A program made the position numbers and the translations under genes. This document shows, one piece after another, positions 51,639 through 60,674 of a stretch of 61,631 nucleotides of DNA. This DNA is from Variovorax sp. (lineage in GTDB: Bacteria; Pseudomonadota; Gammaproteobacteria; Burkholderiales; Burkholderiaceae_C). The notes below the pieces were generated by a model. That model ran no database searches. It saw only the letters and a list, made by a program, of their open reading frames with translations, and was not told the origin of the DNA. The stretch lies in contig SEGS01000011.1 of assembly GCA_004210915.1 (NCBI GenBank), positions 1 to 61,631 of the forward strand, in the 5' to 3' direction. Position 1 is the first letter of the stretch. Each line of letters starts with the position of its first letter.

Positions 51639-53519
51639 ATGTGCGGCATCGTCGGCGCGGCATCCACCCGCAACATTGTTCCCGTCCTCGTCCAGGGCCT
51701 GCAGCGCCTCGAATACCGCGGCTATGACTCCTGTGGTGTGGCGGTCCACGCAGGGGGCCTGACGCGCGCGCGCACCACCTCGCGTGTGGCCGATCTGCTC
51801 ACGCAAGTCGCCGAAGACCACGTGGAAGGGCTCACCGGCATCGCGCACACCCGCTGGGCCACGCACGGCGCGCCGGCGGTTCACAACGCGCATCCGCACT
51901 TCAGCCACGGCGCGGGCGAGGGCGCCGACAGCGCCAAGCCCGCCCGTGTGGCGCTCGTACACAACGGCATCATCGAAAACCACGAGCCGCTGCGTGCGGC
52001 GCTGCAGGCCCGGGGCTACGTCTTCCAGAGCCAAACCGACACCGAGGTGATCGCGCATCTGATCGACAGCCTCTACGACGGTGACCTGTTCGAGGCGGTC
52101 AAGGCCGCGGTGCTGCAACTGCACGGTGCCTACGCCATCGCGGTGATCTGCCGCGACGAGCCGCACCGCGTGATCGGCGCGCGCGCAGGGTCACCGCTGA
52201 TCGTCGGCGTGGGGAAAGACGGCAGCGAGAACTTCCTGGCGAGCGATGCGATGGCGCTGGCCGGCGTGACCGATCAGATCGTCTACCTCGACGAGGGCGA
52301 CGTGGTCGACCTGCAGCCGGGCAAGTACTGGATCGTCGACCGCGCACACAAGCCGGTCACCCGCACCGTGCGAACGGTGCAGGCGCACAGCGGCGCGGCC
52401 GAGCTCGGCCCGTACCGCCACTACATGCAAAAGGAAATCTTCGAGCAGCCGCGTGCCATTGCAGACACGCTCGAGGGCGTGCTGGGCATCGCGCCCGAAC
52501 TGTTCGATGGCGTGGGCGAAGACGGGGCGCCCGGTGCCAGCGCACACCGCGTGTTCAAGGACATCGACAAGGTGCTCATCCTGGCTTGCGGCACGAGCTA
52601 CTACAGCGGCTGCACCGCGAAGTACTGGCTCGAAGGGATCGCGAAGATCCCGACGCAGGTCGAGATCGCGAGCGAATACCGCTACCGCGATTCGGTGCCC
52701 GATGCGAAGACGCTGGTCGTCACCATCACGCAGTCCGGCGAGACCGCCGACACGCTGGCCGCGCTGAAGCACGCGCGCAGCCTGGGCATGGAGCAGACGC
52801 TGACCATCTGCAATGTCGCCACCAGCGCTATGGTGCGCGAGTGCAAGTTGGCATACATCACTCGCGCCGGCGTGGAGATCGGTGTCGCATCGACCAAGGC
52901 GTTCACCACGCAGCTGGCCGGCCTCTTTTTACTGACGCTCGCGCTCGCGCAGGCCAAGGGGCGCCTTAGCGACGACGACGAGGCGCGCTACCTGAAAGAG
53001 ATGCGTCATCTGCCCGTCGCGCTGCAGTCGGTGCTCGCGCTGGAGCCGCAGATCATCAGCTGGTCGGAAGACTTCGCGCGCAAGGAGAACGCGCTGTTCC
53101 TCGGCCGTGGCCTGCACTATCCGATCGCGCTCGAAGGCGCGCTCAAGCTCAAGGAAGTGACCTACATCCACGCCGAGGCGTACGCGGCCGGTGAACTCAA
53201 GCACGGCCCGCTGGCGCTGGTCACGAGCGAGATGCCGGTGGTCACCGTCGCGCCGAACGACGCGCTGCTCGAAAAGCTCAAGAGCAACTTGCAGGAAGTG
53301 CGCGCGCGCGGAGGCGTTCTGTACGTGCTGGCCGATGGCGACACGAAGATCGTCGGCGGTGAGGGACTCCACGTGATCCGCATGCCCGAGCACTACGGCG
53401 CGTTGTCGCCGCTGCTGCATGTCGTGCCGCTGCAGTTGCTCGCGTATCACACGGCGTGCGCGCGCGGCACCGATGTCGACAAGCCGCGAAATCTGGCCAA
53501 GAGCGTGACGGTCGAATGA
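51639..53519 (+). CDS. glmS: Glutamine-fructose-6-phosphate aminotransferase GlmS
   Basis: This 626-residue enzyme makes glucosamine-6-phosphate from fructose-6-phosphate and glutamine, the first step of hexosamine synthesis. It opens with MCGIVGA, whose Cys2 is the N-terminal nucleophile of the glutaminase domain, followed by [14 protein letters not shown] and [10 protein letters not shown]. Two SIS domains follow ([96 protein letters not shown]). The ATG at 51639 is required for Cys2. No riboswitch-like ribozyme is visible upstream. Confidence 0.97.
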   Translation: MCGIVGAASTRNIVPVLVQGLQRLEYRGYDSCGVAVHAGGLTRARTTSRVADLLTQVAEDHVEGLTGIAHTRWATHGAPAVHNAHPHFSHGAGEGADSAKPARVALVHNGIIENHEPLRAALQARGYVFQSQTDTEVIAHLIDSLYDGDLFEAVKAAVLQLHGAYAIAVICRDEPHRVIGARAGSPLIVGVGKDGSENFLASDAMALAGVTDQIVYLDEGDVVDLQPGKYWIVDRAHKPVTRTVRTVQAHSGAAELGPYRHYMQKEIFEQPRAIADTLEGVLGIAPELFDGVGEDGAPGASAHRVFKDIDKVLILACGTSYYSGCTAKYWLEGIAKIPTQVEIASEYRYRDSVPDAKTLVVTITQSGETADTLAALKHARSLGMEQTLTICNVATSAMVRECKLAYITRAGVEIGVASTKAFTTQLAGLFLLTLALAQAKGRLSDDDEARYLKEMRHLPVALQSVLALEPQIISWSEDFARKENALFLGRGLHYPIALEGALKLKEVTYIHAEAYAAGELKHGPLALVTSEMPVVTVAPNDALLEKLKSNLQEVRARGGVLYVLADGDTKIVGGEGLHVIRMPEHYGALSPLLHVVPLQLLAYHTACARGTDVDKPRNLAKSVTVE

Positions 53520-53531
53520 GGAGGGCCGGCC

Positions 53532-54110
53532 GTGCTCGCTGACGGCGCCGCACAGCCCGGTCGCGCGCCCAGGCGATTTTTGGTCGTCGGCACCAGCGGC
53601 GCCGGCAAGTCCACCTTTGCCAGTGCAATGGCCGCGGCGGCGCAATGTCCGTGTATCGAACTCGACGCGCTCTACTGGGGCCCAGGGTGGACGCCCGTGC
53701 CGCACGCGACCTTTGAGGCGGCGGTCCAGCAGGCCACAGCGGGCGATCGGTGGGTGGTCGAAGGCAATTACAGCGCGGTGCGCGATGTGCTCTGGCCCCG
53801 CGCCACGCACATCGTGTGGCTCAACCATGGGCGCTGGACCGTCTTCTCGCGCTTGTTCTGGCGCACGATCACCCGTGGCACCACGCGCACGCGGCTGTCC
53901 CATGGCAACCGCGAATCGCTCCGCATGGCGTTCTTCTCCAGAGATTCGGTGCTGCTGTGGTCGCTTTCGACCTTCAAGAAAAACCGCGTCAAGTTCGCCG
54001 GCCTTCGCAACGACCCGCGCTATGCGCACCTCACGTGGACGGAGATCACACGGCCATCGGACGCCCGCGCAGCCATCGAAAGGCTGACCTGCACCGCCCG
54101 CTCAACTTAA
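53532..54110 (+). CDS. P-loop kinase-like protein (adenylate kinase/FlaR type)
   Basis: The product has 192 residues and starts with a GTG. It has a Walker A FLVVGTSGAGKSTFA (about 16-30), IELDALYWGPGWTP, WVVEGNYSAVRDVLWPRATHIVWLN and a C-terminal basic helix (RGTTRTRLSHGNRES). This resembles small P-loop nucleotide kinases annotated as FlaR or adenylate-kinase-like; the substrate is unknown. It starts 12 bases after glmS and may be co-transcribed. Its 3' end overlaps a convergent small gene by four bases. Confidence 0.82.
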   Translation: MLADGAAQPGRAPRRFLVVGTSGAGKSTFASAMAAAAQCPCIELDALYWGPGWTPVPHATFEAAVQQATAGDRWVVEGNYSAVRDVLWPRATHIVWLNHGRWTVFSRLFWRTITRGTTRTRLSHGNRESLRMAFFSRDSVLLWSLSTFKKNRVKFAGLRNDPRYAHLTWTEITRPSDARAAIERLTCTARST

Positions 54111-54367
54111 CCCTTGGCCGATTCCAGCTCTTTGACCTGCACCGACAGGTCGAACAGCTTCGACTTGCTCGCGTAGTACCGGTCCAGGCGCCACTCTTTC
54201 AGGATGTCCATCGCCACCTGGAAATTCTTGTAGTCGAGCTCGTAGAGCCGCACCAGTTCAAAACTGTTTTGCGCTTCGAGCGCGAGCACCAGGGACGCGA
54301 GGATCTTGGAAGACGGGTGCGTGGGGTCGGCTTCGATGAACCTGCGCGCGACCTTGATGGCATTCAT
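54107..54367 (-). CDS. Conserved small protein of unknown function
   Basis: This 86-residue, all-helical cytoplasmic protein has no signal peptide or membrane segment. It begins MNAIKVARRFIEADPTHPSSKILASLVLALE and has FELVRLYELDYKNFQVAMDILKEWRLDRYY. I do not recognise a domain, but the coherent helical pattern and strong start (ATG at 54367) support a gene. It is convergent with the P-loop protein gene. Confidence 0.72.
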   Translation of the reverse strand: MNAIKVARRFIEADPTHPSSKILASLVLALEAQNSFELVRLYELDYKNFQVAMDILKEWRLDRYYASKSKLFDLSVQVKELESAKG

Positions 54368-54497
54368 GGGGTTTTCCTGGGGGCATGACGAAAGGCGCCG
54401 ACTATAGCCAGCGCCCTTGGGTTTTTCGTGACAATTCGATGACAACCTGGCGGCCGCTAAGGCGATGGCGAGCCCATCGCCTCCGTCGCCCCAGACC

Positions 54498-54974
54498 TCA
54501 GCGAACGGGCACGGGCGCCGGCGACGGCATGACCGGCACCACGACCGGTGCGGGCGCAACCGCAGGCGGTGCAGGCATCGCGGGGATGGCAGGCGCCGGC
54601 ATCAAGATCGGCGTCACCGTCTCGCGGATCACCCCGCCGCCCAGCACGCTGCCTTGCACGGCGCTTTGCCCGGTACCGAGCACCCGCGCCTCGCAATCCG
54701 CCCGGTCCGCGGGCGGCTGGCGCGTGCAGCGGGCCAGTGCGTTCTGTTGGTAGTCAGGCGCGCTGGTCAGGCCGCCACGGGCGGCTTCCTGGCGGGCCGC
54801 TCCGGCTTCGCGCAGGCACGCAGCGCGGTCTTGCTGGATGCGGTCGCACACCGCGATCTCTTGCTGATACAGGCTGCCACGGGGCCCAGGCCCGGCCGCA
54901 GCCGCCGAGAAGGCAGCAACTGCGCTGCCGCATGCCATCAGCACGGCGATGGTTGAATGAGTGAGTTTGTGCAT
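54498..54974 (-). CDS. Exported protein, tandem paralogue A
   Basis: This 158-residue exported protein has a signal peptide ending at AAAAG (about 27). The mature part has CDRIQQDRAACLREAGAARQEAARGGLT, ARCTRQPPADRADCEARVLGTG and GGGVIRETVTPI, all shared with the next gene upstream, then a Pro/Ala/Val tail. Four conserved cysteines could form two disulphides. Function is unknown. It follows the paralogue on the same strand after 76 bases. Confidence 0.78.
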   Translation of the reverse strand: MHKLTHSTIAVLMACGSAVAAFSAAAAGPGPRGSLYQQEIAVCDRIQQDRAACLREAGAARQEAARGGLTSAPDYQQNALARCTRQPPADRADCEARVLGTGQSAVQGSVLGGGVIRETVTPILMPAPAIPAMPAPPAVAPAPVVVPVMPSPAPVPVR

Positions 54975-55050
54975 CTCTTGGGCTCCTGGGAGTTGCTGAG
55001 GAACGCAGCGGCGCGTGCGTGAGCGCCGCGGTTCGCGAGCGACGCGACGA

Positions 55051-55455
55051 TCAGCGCGCGGGCGCAGGAATCGGCGTCACGGTTTCGCGGATCACGCCAC
55101 CGCCCATCACGCTGCCACTGGTCGACGTGCTGGCACCCGGCGTGGTGCTGCCTTGCAGGCGGGCTTCGCAGTCCGCGCGCTCGGCGACAGGCTGCAGCTG
55201 GCAACGCGCCATCGCGTTCGCGTCGTAGCCGGCGGGCGATGCGCCCGTGAGTCCGTTGCGACCCGCTTCCTGCCGTGCTGCGCCGGCTTCGCGCAGACAT
55301 GCGGCGCGGTCTTGCTGGACACCGTCACAAACCGCTTTTTCAGCTTGCATGCGCGCCGCAGTGCCCGGCGCTTGCGCCATCGCGAGTGGGGTCACGACGC
55401 TGCAAGCTGCAAGCGTGGTCACGGCGAAGAATGAACGAAGGGGTCGGAATGTCAT
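55051..55455 (-). CDS. Exported protein, tandem paralogue B
   Basis: This 134-residue exported protein has a signal peptide ending in AMA. It shares the CDxxQQDRAACLREAGAARQEA, ARCxxQPxAxRADCEAR and GSVxGGGVIRETVTPI blocks with the downstream gene, but lacks its Pro-rich tail. The pair is a clear tandem duplication. Both are probably periplasmic with two disulphides; function unknown. 221 bases of non-coding DNA separate it from cphA, in which I see no further gene. Confidence 0.78.
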   Translation of the reverse strand: MTFRPLRSFFAVTTLAACSVVTPLAMAQAPGTAARMQAEKAVCDGVQQDRAACLREAGAARQEAGRNGLTGASPAGYDANAMARCQLQPVAERADCEARLQGSTTPGASTSTSGSVMGGGVIRETVTPIPAPAR

Positions 55456-55676
55456 GGGAAGCTCCTCTTTGGGCCGTAAGCCCGGTTATAGACAGGCAGG
55501 TCGAGTCGCGTGCCTTCAATGCAGGAGTGTGGGGCGGGCAAGCGCCGCGCACTGTGGGACAGCGCACGCCGCCTCGGGAGCCGCGACGCGCCGATCCGTG
55601 TCGGACAGGTCCGGCAACGAAACGCGCAGCGCCGGTGTCGAAGGCGGCACGCCGGGCAGGGTGCCGGGTCCGACCG

Positions 55677-58244
55677 TCAGCCCGCCGCGATCCGCTGCGC
55701 CAGATGCGCGAGCGCTTCCTCGACCTGATCGACCAGGATCAGCGACAGGTCGCCCGGCTGCAGGCGCGCGAGCGCCGTGTCGATGGCGATGAACTCGCCG
55801 CGGATTTCATCGATGTACTTCGTGCGCGCGGCGCCTTGGAGGCCCTGGCGCAGCAAGGCCATCACCTCGCCGTCGGCGCGCCCGCGCTGCGCCGCGTCCT
55901 GGTACAGGATCACGTCGTCGAAGGCCTGGCCGAGGATCGCCGTCTGGTCGCGGATGTCGCAATCGCGCCGGTCGCCGGCGCCGCTGATCACGACGGAACG
56001 CGTTTTCGCCGGCATGGTGTCGACCGCGGCCACCAGAGCGCGCATCGCATCGGTGTTGTGGCCGTAGTCGGCGATCACGGTGGCACCGCGGTAGTCCATC
56101 ACGTTGAAGCGGCCCGGCACGCCGGCCGCGTCGTTCAGGAAGCTGGCGACGCCGCTGCGGATGGTGTCCCAATCGAGTCCGACGGCCCAGGCCGCGGCCA
56201 CGGAAGCCATCACGTTGTCGACCTGGAAGCCGATGCTGCCGCCGCGCGTGATCGGCACATCGCGCAGCGCAATGCGTTCACGCCACGAACCTTCGGCGGC
56301 CACCAGCGCATCGCCGTCGATGTAAACGGTGCGCCGGCCTTGCGCGCGGTGCGTGGCCATCACCGGGTGCTGCCGGTCGGCGGTGAAGAAGATGATGCTG
56401 CCGGGGCAACTGGCGGCCATCGCGGCCACGTTGGGGTCGGCCGCGTTCAGCACGGCGTAGCCGTCGTCCGCCACGTTGCGCACGATCACGCGCTTGAGCA
56501 CGGCCAAGTCTTCCACCGTCGTGATGTAGTTCAGGCCCAGGTGGTCGCCGCTGCCGATGTTGGTGACCACCGCCACCTGGCAGCGGTCGAAGCCGAGGCC
56601 CTCGCGCAGCACGCCGCCACGCGCCACTTCGAACACGGCCGCATCGACATCGGGATGCATCAGCACGTTGCGCGCACTCTTGGGGCCGCTGCAGTCACCG
56701 CTGTCGGTTTGCCGCCCGTCGACCCACACGCCATCGGTGTTGGTCATGCCGGTGCGCAGGCCGCTCGATGCGAGCAGGTGATTGATCAGGCGCGCCGTGG
56801 TGGTCTTGCCGTTGGTGCCGGTGACGGCGACGACCGGGATGCGGCCATTGTCGCCGTGCGTGAACAGCGTGTCCATCACCGCTTCGCCGACCGGCCGGCC
56901 GCGGCCGAAGGAGGGCGAGATGTGCATGCGCAGGCCTGGCGCGGCGTTGACTTCGACCACGCCGCCGTGCTGCTCTTCGAGCGGGCGGATCACGTTCTCG
57001 CAGACCATGTCGACACCGCAGATGTCCAGGCCCACCATTTGCGCCGCATCGACGGCGCGCGCCGCCACCTCGGGGTGCACCGTGTCGGTCACGTCGGTCG
57101 CGCTGCCGCCGGTCGAGAGGTTGGCGTTGTTGCGCAGCACGACGCGGTGTCCGCGCTCCGGCACGCTGTCGGGCGTGAGCCCGAGCGACTCGAGTCGGCC
57201 GATGGCGATGTCGTCGAGCCGGATCTTCGTGAGCGAGGTGGCATGGCCTTCGCCGCGCCGCGGATCGAGATTGACCGTGTCGACCAGCTGGCGCACGGTC
57301 GAGACGCCGTCGCCGATCACCTGCGGCGGATCGCGGCGCGCCGCGGCCACCAGTTTGTCGCCGACCACGAGCAGCCGGAAGTCGAAGCCCGGCAGGAATT
57401 TCTCGACCATCACTTCGCCGTAGTGCGCGGCCGAGTCGTAGGCAGCGGCCAGCTGCTCCTGCGTCACGATGTTCACCGTCACGCCCTTGCCCTGGTTGCC
57501 GTCCTGCGGCTTGACCACCACTGGCAGACCGATTTCCTGAGCGGCAACCCAGGCGTCATCGGCATCCTTCACCGGGCGCCCCAGCGGCACCGGCACACCG
57601 GCGGCGTTGAGCAATTGCTTGGTGAGTTCCTTGTCCTGCGCAATCGCTTCGGCCACGCCGCTGGTGCTGTCCACCTCTGCCGCCTGGATGCGTCGCTGGC
57701 GTGCGCCCCAGCCGAACTGCACAAGGCTGCCGCGGGTAAGGCGGCGGTACGGAATGTTGCGTGCCACTGCGGCATCGACGATGGAGCCGGTGCTCGGGCC
57801 GAGCCGTTCCGACTCGTCCATGTCGCGCAATTCGGCCAGTGCAGCGGCGCAATCGAATGCGGTGTCGGCCAGCGCGGCTTCGATCAGTTCTTGCGCCAAG
57901 GCGAAGGCGCGGCGCCCGACCGATTCCTCGCTGTACTGCGCGGTGACCTGGTAGATGCCGGCTTCTACGGTGGGGTGGGTGTGGCCGAAGATCACTGCAC
58001 AGCCGGCCTGGGCCTGCAGCGCGACCGTGGCGTTCTCCAGCACATGGGCCAGCGCCAGCGGTTGCCCCAGCACCAGCGGGTGCAGCTCGCCAATGGTCGG
58101 GAACAGCGCGCGCAGTCGCGTCTCGAAGCCCGGCAGTCGCTCGATCGCGTTCTCGTCGCCCTCGCACTCGACGACGGCTTCGATGGCCGTGTGCCGGCTC
58201 CAGAGATTCGGGCCGCGCAAGGCGCGGATGCGTGTGACTTTCAT
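55677..58244 (-). CDS. cphA: Cyanophycin synthetase CphA
   Basis: This 855-residue enzyme polymerises Asp and Arg to cyanophycin (multi-L-arginyl-poly-L-aspartate), a nitrogen reserve, in the cytoplasm. It has a short N-terminal domain, an ATP-grasp domain (about 200-470; VVVKPQDGNQGKGVTVN, VEVNAAPGLRMH) and a Mur-ligase-like domain with an intact P-loop VTGTNGKTTTARL (Lys about 480) and DYGHNTDAM. The ATG at 58244 is the conserved start. It is the second gene of cphA'-cphA; 53 bases lie between them. Confidence 0.95.
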   Translation of the reverse strand: MKVTRIRALRGPNLWSRHTAIEAVVECEGDENAIERLPGFETRLRALFPTIGELHPLVLGQPLALAHVLENATVALQAQAGCAVIFGHTHPTVEAGIYQVTAQYSEESVGRRAFALAQELIEAALADTAFDCAAALAELRDMDESERLGPSTGSIVDAAVARNIPYRRLTRGSLVQFGWGARQRRIQAAEVDSTSGVAEAIAQDKELTKQLLNAAGVPVPLGRPVKDADDAWVAAQEIGLPVVVKPQDGNQGKGVTVNIVTQEQLAAAYDSAAHYGEVMVEKFLPGFDFRLLVVGDKLVAAARRDPPQVIGDGVSTVRQLVDTVNLDPRRGEGHATSLTKIRLDDIAIGRLESLGLTPDSVPERGHRVVLRNNANLSTGGSATDVTDTVHPEVAARAVDAAQMVGLDICGVDMVCENVIRPLEEQHGGVVEVNAAPGLRMHISPSFGRGRPVGEAVMDTLFTHGDNGRIPVVAVTGTNGKTTTARLINHLLASSGLRTGMTNTDGVWVDGRQTDSGDCSGPKSARNVLMHPDVDAAVFEVARGGVLREGLGFDRCQVAVVTNIGSGDHLGLNYITTVEDLAVLKRVIVRNVADDGYAVLNAADPNVAAMAASCPGSIIFFTADRQHPVMATHRAQGRRTVYIDGDALVAAEGSWRERIALRDVPITRGGSIGFQVDNVMASVAAAWAVGLDWDTIRSGVASFLNDAAGVPGRFNVMDYRGATVIADYGHNTDAMRALVAAVDTMPAKTRSVVISGAGDRRDCDIRDQTAILGQAFDDVILYQDAAQRGRADGEVMALLRQGLQGAARTKYIDEIRGEFIAIDTALARLQPGDLSLILVDQVEEALAHLAQRIAAG

Positions 58245-58297
58245 GGGGCGATCCGGAAGGGTTTGACGGCAGCCGGCGCTCAGGCGCCGTGCGGCAT

Positions 58298-60607
58298 TCA
58301 GGCCAGTTGTTCGTTCAGGGGCTGGGTTTGCGACAGTTGCAGCGAAGCGAGCGCTGCGTGCAGGTCGGCCTCGAACGCTTCGACGCCGGCGCCGATCAGG
58401 TTCAAGGGAATGCCAAGGGCCCAGCCCGCGGCGATGGCGGCGAGCAGGCCGTCGAGTTCCACGCCCGCATGGCTGGCGCGCCAGACGGTCAGGCGGCCGA
58501 GGCCGGGCAGGAAAGATTCGCTGGTGCCGTTCGCCAGCACCACGCGGTCTTGCCGCACCAGCACCGCCTTGCCGCCGGCGGCCTGGTGCGCCTGCAGCGC
58601 CTCGGCGCGCGGATCGACCGCGTACAGGATCACCGCACCGTCGCACAAAGGCGCGAGCCCGGCCACGCGCGGATCGGCGGCATTGAGCACCGCGGTGCCT
58701 TCGGCCAGCACCACGTCGACCTGGGTGCGCAGCACCTTGACCATCTGGTCGCTTTCGCGAATGTCGAACTCGGCCAGAGATTCGGCGCCATCAAGATCGG
58801 TGACGATGCCGACCTCGCAGCGGTCGTAGGCCAGGCCGTCGCGCAGGATGGTTTCTGCTCCGTTCTCGATCACCACGGCCTGCACGGCGCGGTTGACCAG
58901 CAGCCGGTGTGCCGCTTCCCAGTGCGCGCTGTCGCGCGCATCGACGCGGCGTCGCTCGAGGAACAGGCCATCGCGGCAGGCGAGGCCGGTGTGGTGTCCG
59001 CCCAGGCCGACCAGCCAGGCCACCAGCCGCGCCAGCACCGAGGTGCCTCGCGAGCCGGCGACGCCGATCACGGGAATGCGGCCGACGGCGCCATCGCCTT
59101 CGGCATCGGGGAACAGGTGGTCGCAGATCGCGCGGCCCACGGGGCGCGGCGAGCCGACGGCCGGCTTCAGATGCATCAGAAGGCCCGGGCCGGCGTTGAC
59201 TTCGACGATGGCGCCGCCCTGTGCGGCGAGCGGCCGGCCGATGTCCTGCGCCACCATGTCGATACCGGCGATGTCGAGGCCGACGATGCGCGCCGCCAGC
59301 ACGGCCGCATGCGCCACTTCAGGATGGACCTGGTCGGTGCAATCGACACCGAGGTTGCCGTTGCGCTGGATCGTGACCACGCGGCCCGCCTCGGGCACCG
59401 AATTGCCGTCGAGCTTCTGGCGCAGCAGTTCGAGCTGCAGCTTCGCGTCGGTCGGCAGATCGATCAGGTCGAGCGGAAATTCTTCCTCGGCGCCGCGCCG
59501 TGGATCGCTGTTCAGTTGCTTGTCGATGAGGGCTGCGACGGTCGACTGCCCGTCGCCGGTGACCGTGATCACCTCGCCGCGTGCGGCCGCGACCACTTGC
59601 CCGCCCACGACCAGCAGGCGGTGTTCGTAGCCGCGCACGAAGCGTTCGACCATCACGTCGCTGCCTTCGGGTTCGGCCACGGCGAAGGCGTCCATGACTT
59701 CCTCGCGCGTCGTGAGCTCGAGCGAGACGCCGCGCCCGTGGTTCGCGTCGGACGGCTTCACCGCCACCGGCAGGCCGATGCTATCGGCCGCGTCCCAGGC
59801 TTCTTCGGCGCTTTCCACCACCTGGCCTTCGGGCACCGGCACGCCGCAGCTGGCGAGCAGGGACTTGGTCAGCTCCTTGTCGCTGGCAATCGATTCGGCA
59901 ATGGCGCTGGTGTAGTCGGTCTCTGCCGTCCAGATGCGCTGCTGACTCGCGCCGTAGCCCAGTTGCACGAGGTTGCCGCTGTTGAGGCGCATGTGCGGAA
60001 TGCCGCGGTCGGTGGCGGCGCCGACGATGGCGGCCGTGCTCGGGCCGAGGTAGCAATCCTCCACCTTCGCTTTGACGGCGGCCACGGCGCGTTGCACATC
60101 AGTGGCAGTGAACGGGTCGTTGTTGATCGCGGCCATCAGCAGCCGGTGGCCTTCGGCCAGCGCAGCGCGGGCGACCTGTTCGTCGCGCGCGCGGAACACC
60201 ATGCGGTAGACGCCGTGCTGCGAAGTGCTGCGGGTTTGCCCGAAGCCGGTCGGCATGCCGGCCAGGTTGAGCAGTTCGATGACCACGTGCTCCATCACAT
60301 GCCCGGCCCAGGTGCCTTCGGTCAGGCGCTGGATGAAGCCGCCGCGCTCGCCCACACCGCAGTGGTGCTCGATCAGCGCGGGCAGCAAGCCGGTCAGGCG
60401 CTCGGTGAAGCCCTCGATGGTGTTCGACGGGAAGTCTTCGAGCCGCCCCAGATCGAGCCAGACTTCCAGCACGGGCCGGTAAGTCCACACGTTCGGGCCG
60501 CGCAGATAGTTCGTGCGCAACAGCCGGATGTCGTCGAAACGGAGGGCGGAAACGTTCGAGGTGGCTTGGCCGCGCACGGCGGTGTCCTCAGCCGCGGCCA
60601 TGGCCAT
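58298..60607 (-). CDS. Cyanophycin synthetase-like paralogue CphA'
   Basis: This 769-residue paralogue has the ATP-grasp domain (VAVKPSDANHGRGVSLELT, VEVNAGPGLLMHLKPAVGS) and a Mur-ligase-like domain that is shorter and altered: the P-loop at about 512-520 reads GVAGSRGTS, without the Lys of GTNGKTT, and the closing Mur motifs are lost. So it may act only on the ATP-grasp step or need CphA as partner. It precedes cphA, a pairing known in betaproteobacteria (cphA/cphA'). The start at 60607 or at the Met two codons later is open. The divergent ABC transporter starts 67 bases away. Confidence 0.9.
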   Translation of the reverse strand: MAMAAAEDTAVRGQATSNVSALRFDDIRLLRTNYLRGPNVWTYRPVLEVWLDLGRLEDFPSNTIEGFTERLTGLLPALIEHHCGVGERGGFIQRLTEGTWAGHVMEHVVIELLNLAGMPTGFGQTRSTSQHGVYRMVFRARDEQVARAALAEGHRLLMAAINNDPFTATDVQRAVAAVKAKVEDCYLGPSTAAIVGAATDRGIPHMRLNSGNLVQLGYGASQQRIWTAETDYTSAIAESIASDKELTKSLLASCGVPVPEGQVVESAEEAWDAADSIGLPVAVKPSDANHGRGVSLELTTREEVMDAFAVAEPEGSDVMVERFVRGYEHRLLVVGGQVVAAARGEVITVTGDGQSTVAALIDKQLNSDPRRGAEEEFPLDLIDLPTDAKLQLELLRQKLDGNSVPEAGRVVTIQRNGNLGVDCTDQVHPEVAHAAVLAARIVGLDIAGIDMVAQDIGRPLAAQGGAIVEVNAGPGLLMHLKPAVGSPRPVGRAICDHLFPDAEGDGAVGRIPVIGVAGSRGTSVLARLVAWLVGLGGHHTGLACRDGLFLERRRVDARDSAHWEAAHRLLVNRAVQAVVIENGAETILRDGLAYDRCEVGIVTDLDGAESLAEFDIRESDQMVKVLRTQVDVVLAEGTAVLNAADPRVAGLAPLCDGAVILYAVDPRAEALQAHQAAGGKAVLVRQDRVVLANGTSESFLPGLGRLTVWRASHAGVELDGLLAAIAAGWALGIPLNLIGAGVEAFEADLHAALASLQLSQTQPLNEQLA

Positions 60608-60674
60608 CGGTCAGAATCGGCGCCCGACGGGCACCAGCGGGCGACCTGCGGCAGGCCGGAATCAAAGAAACACA

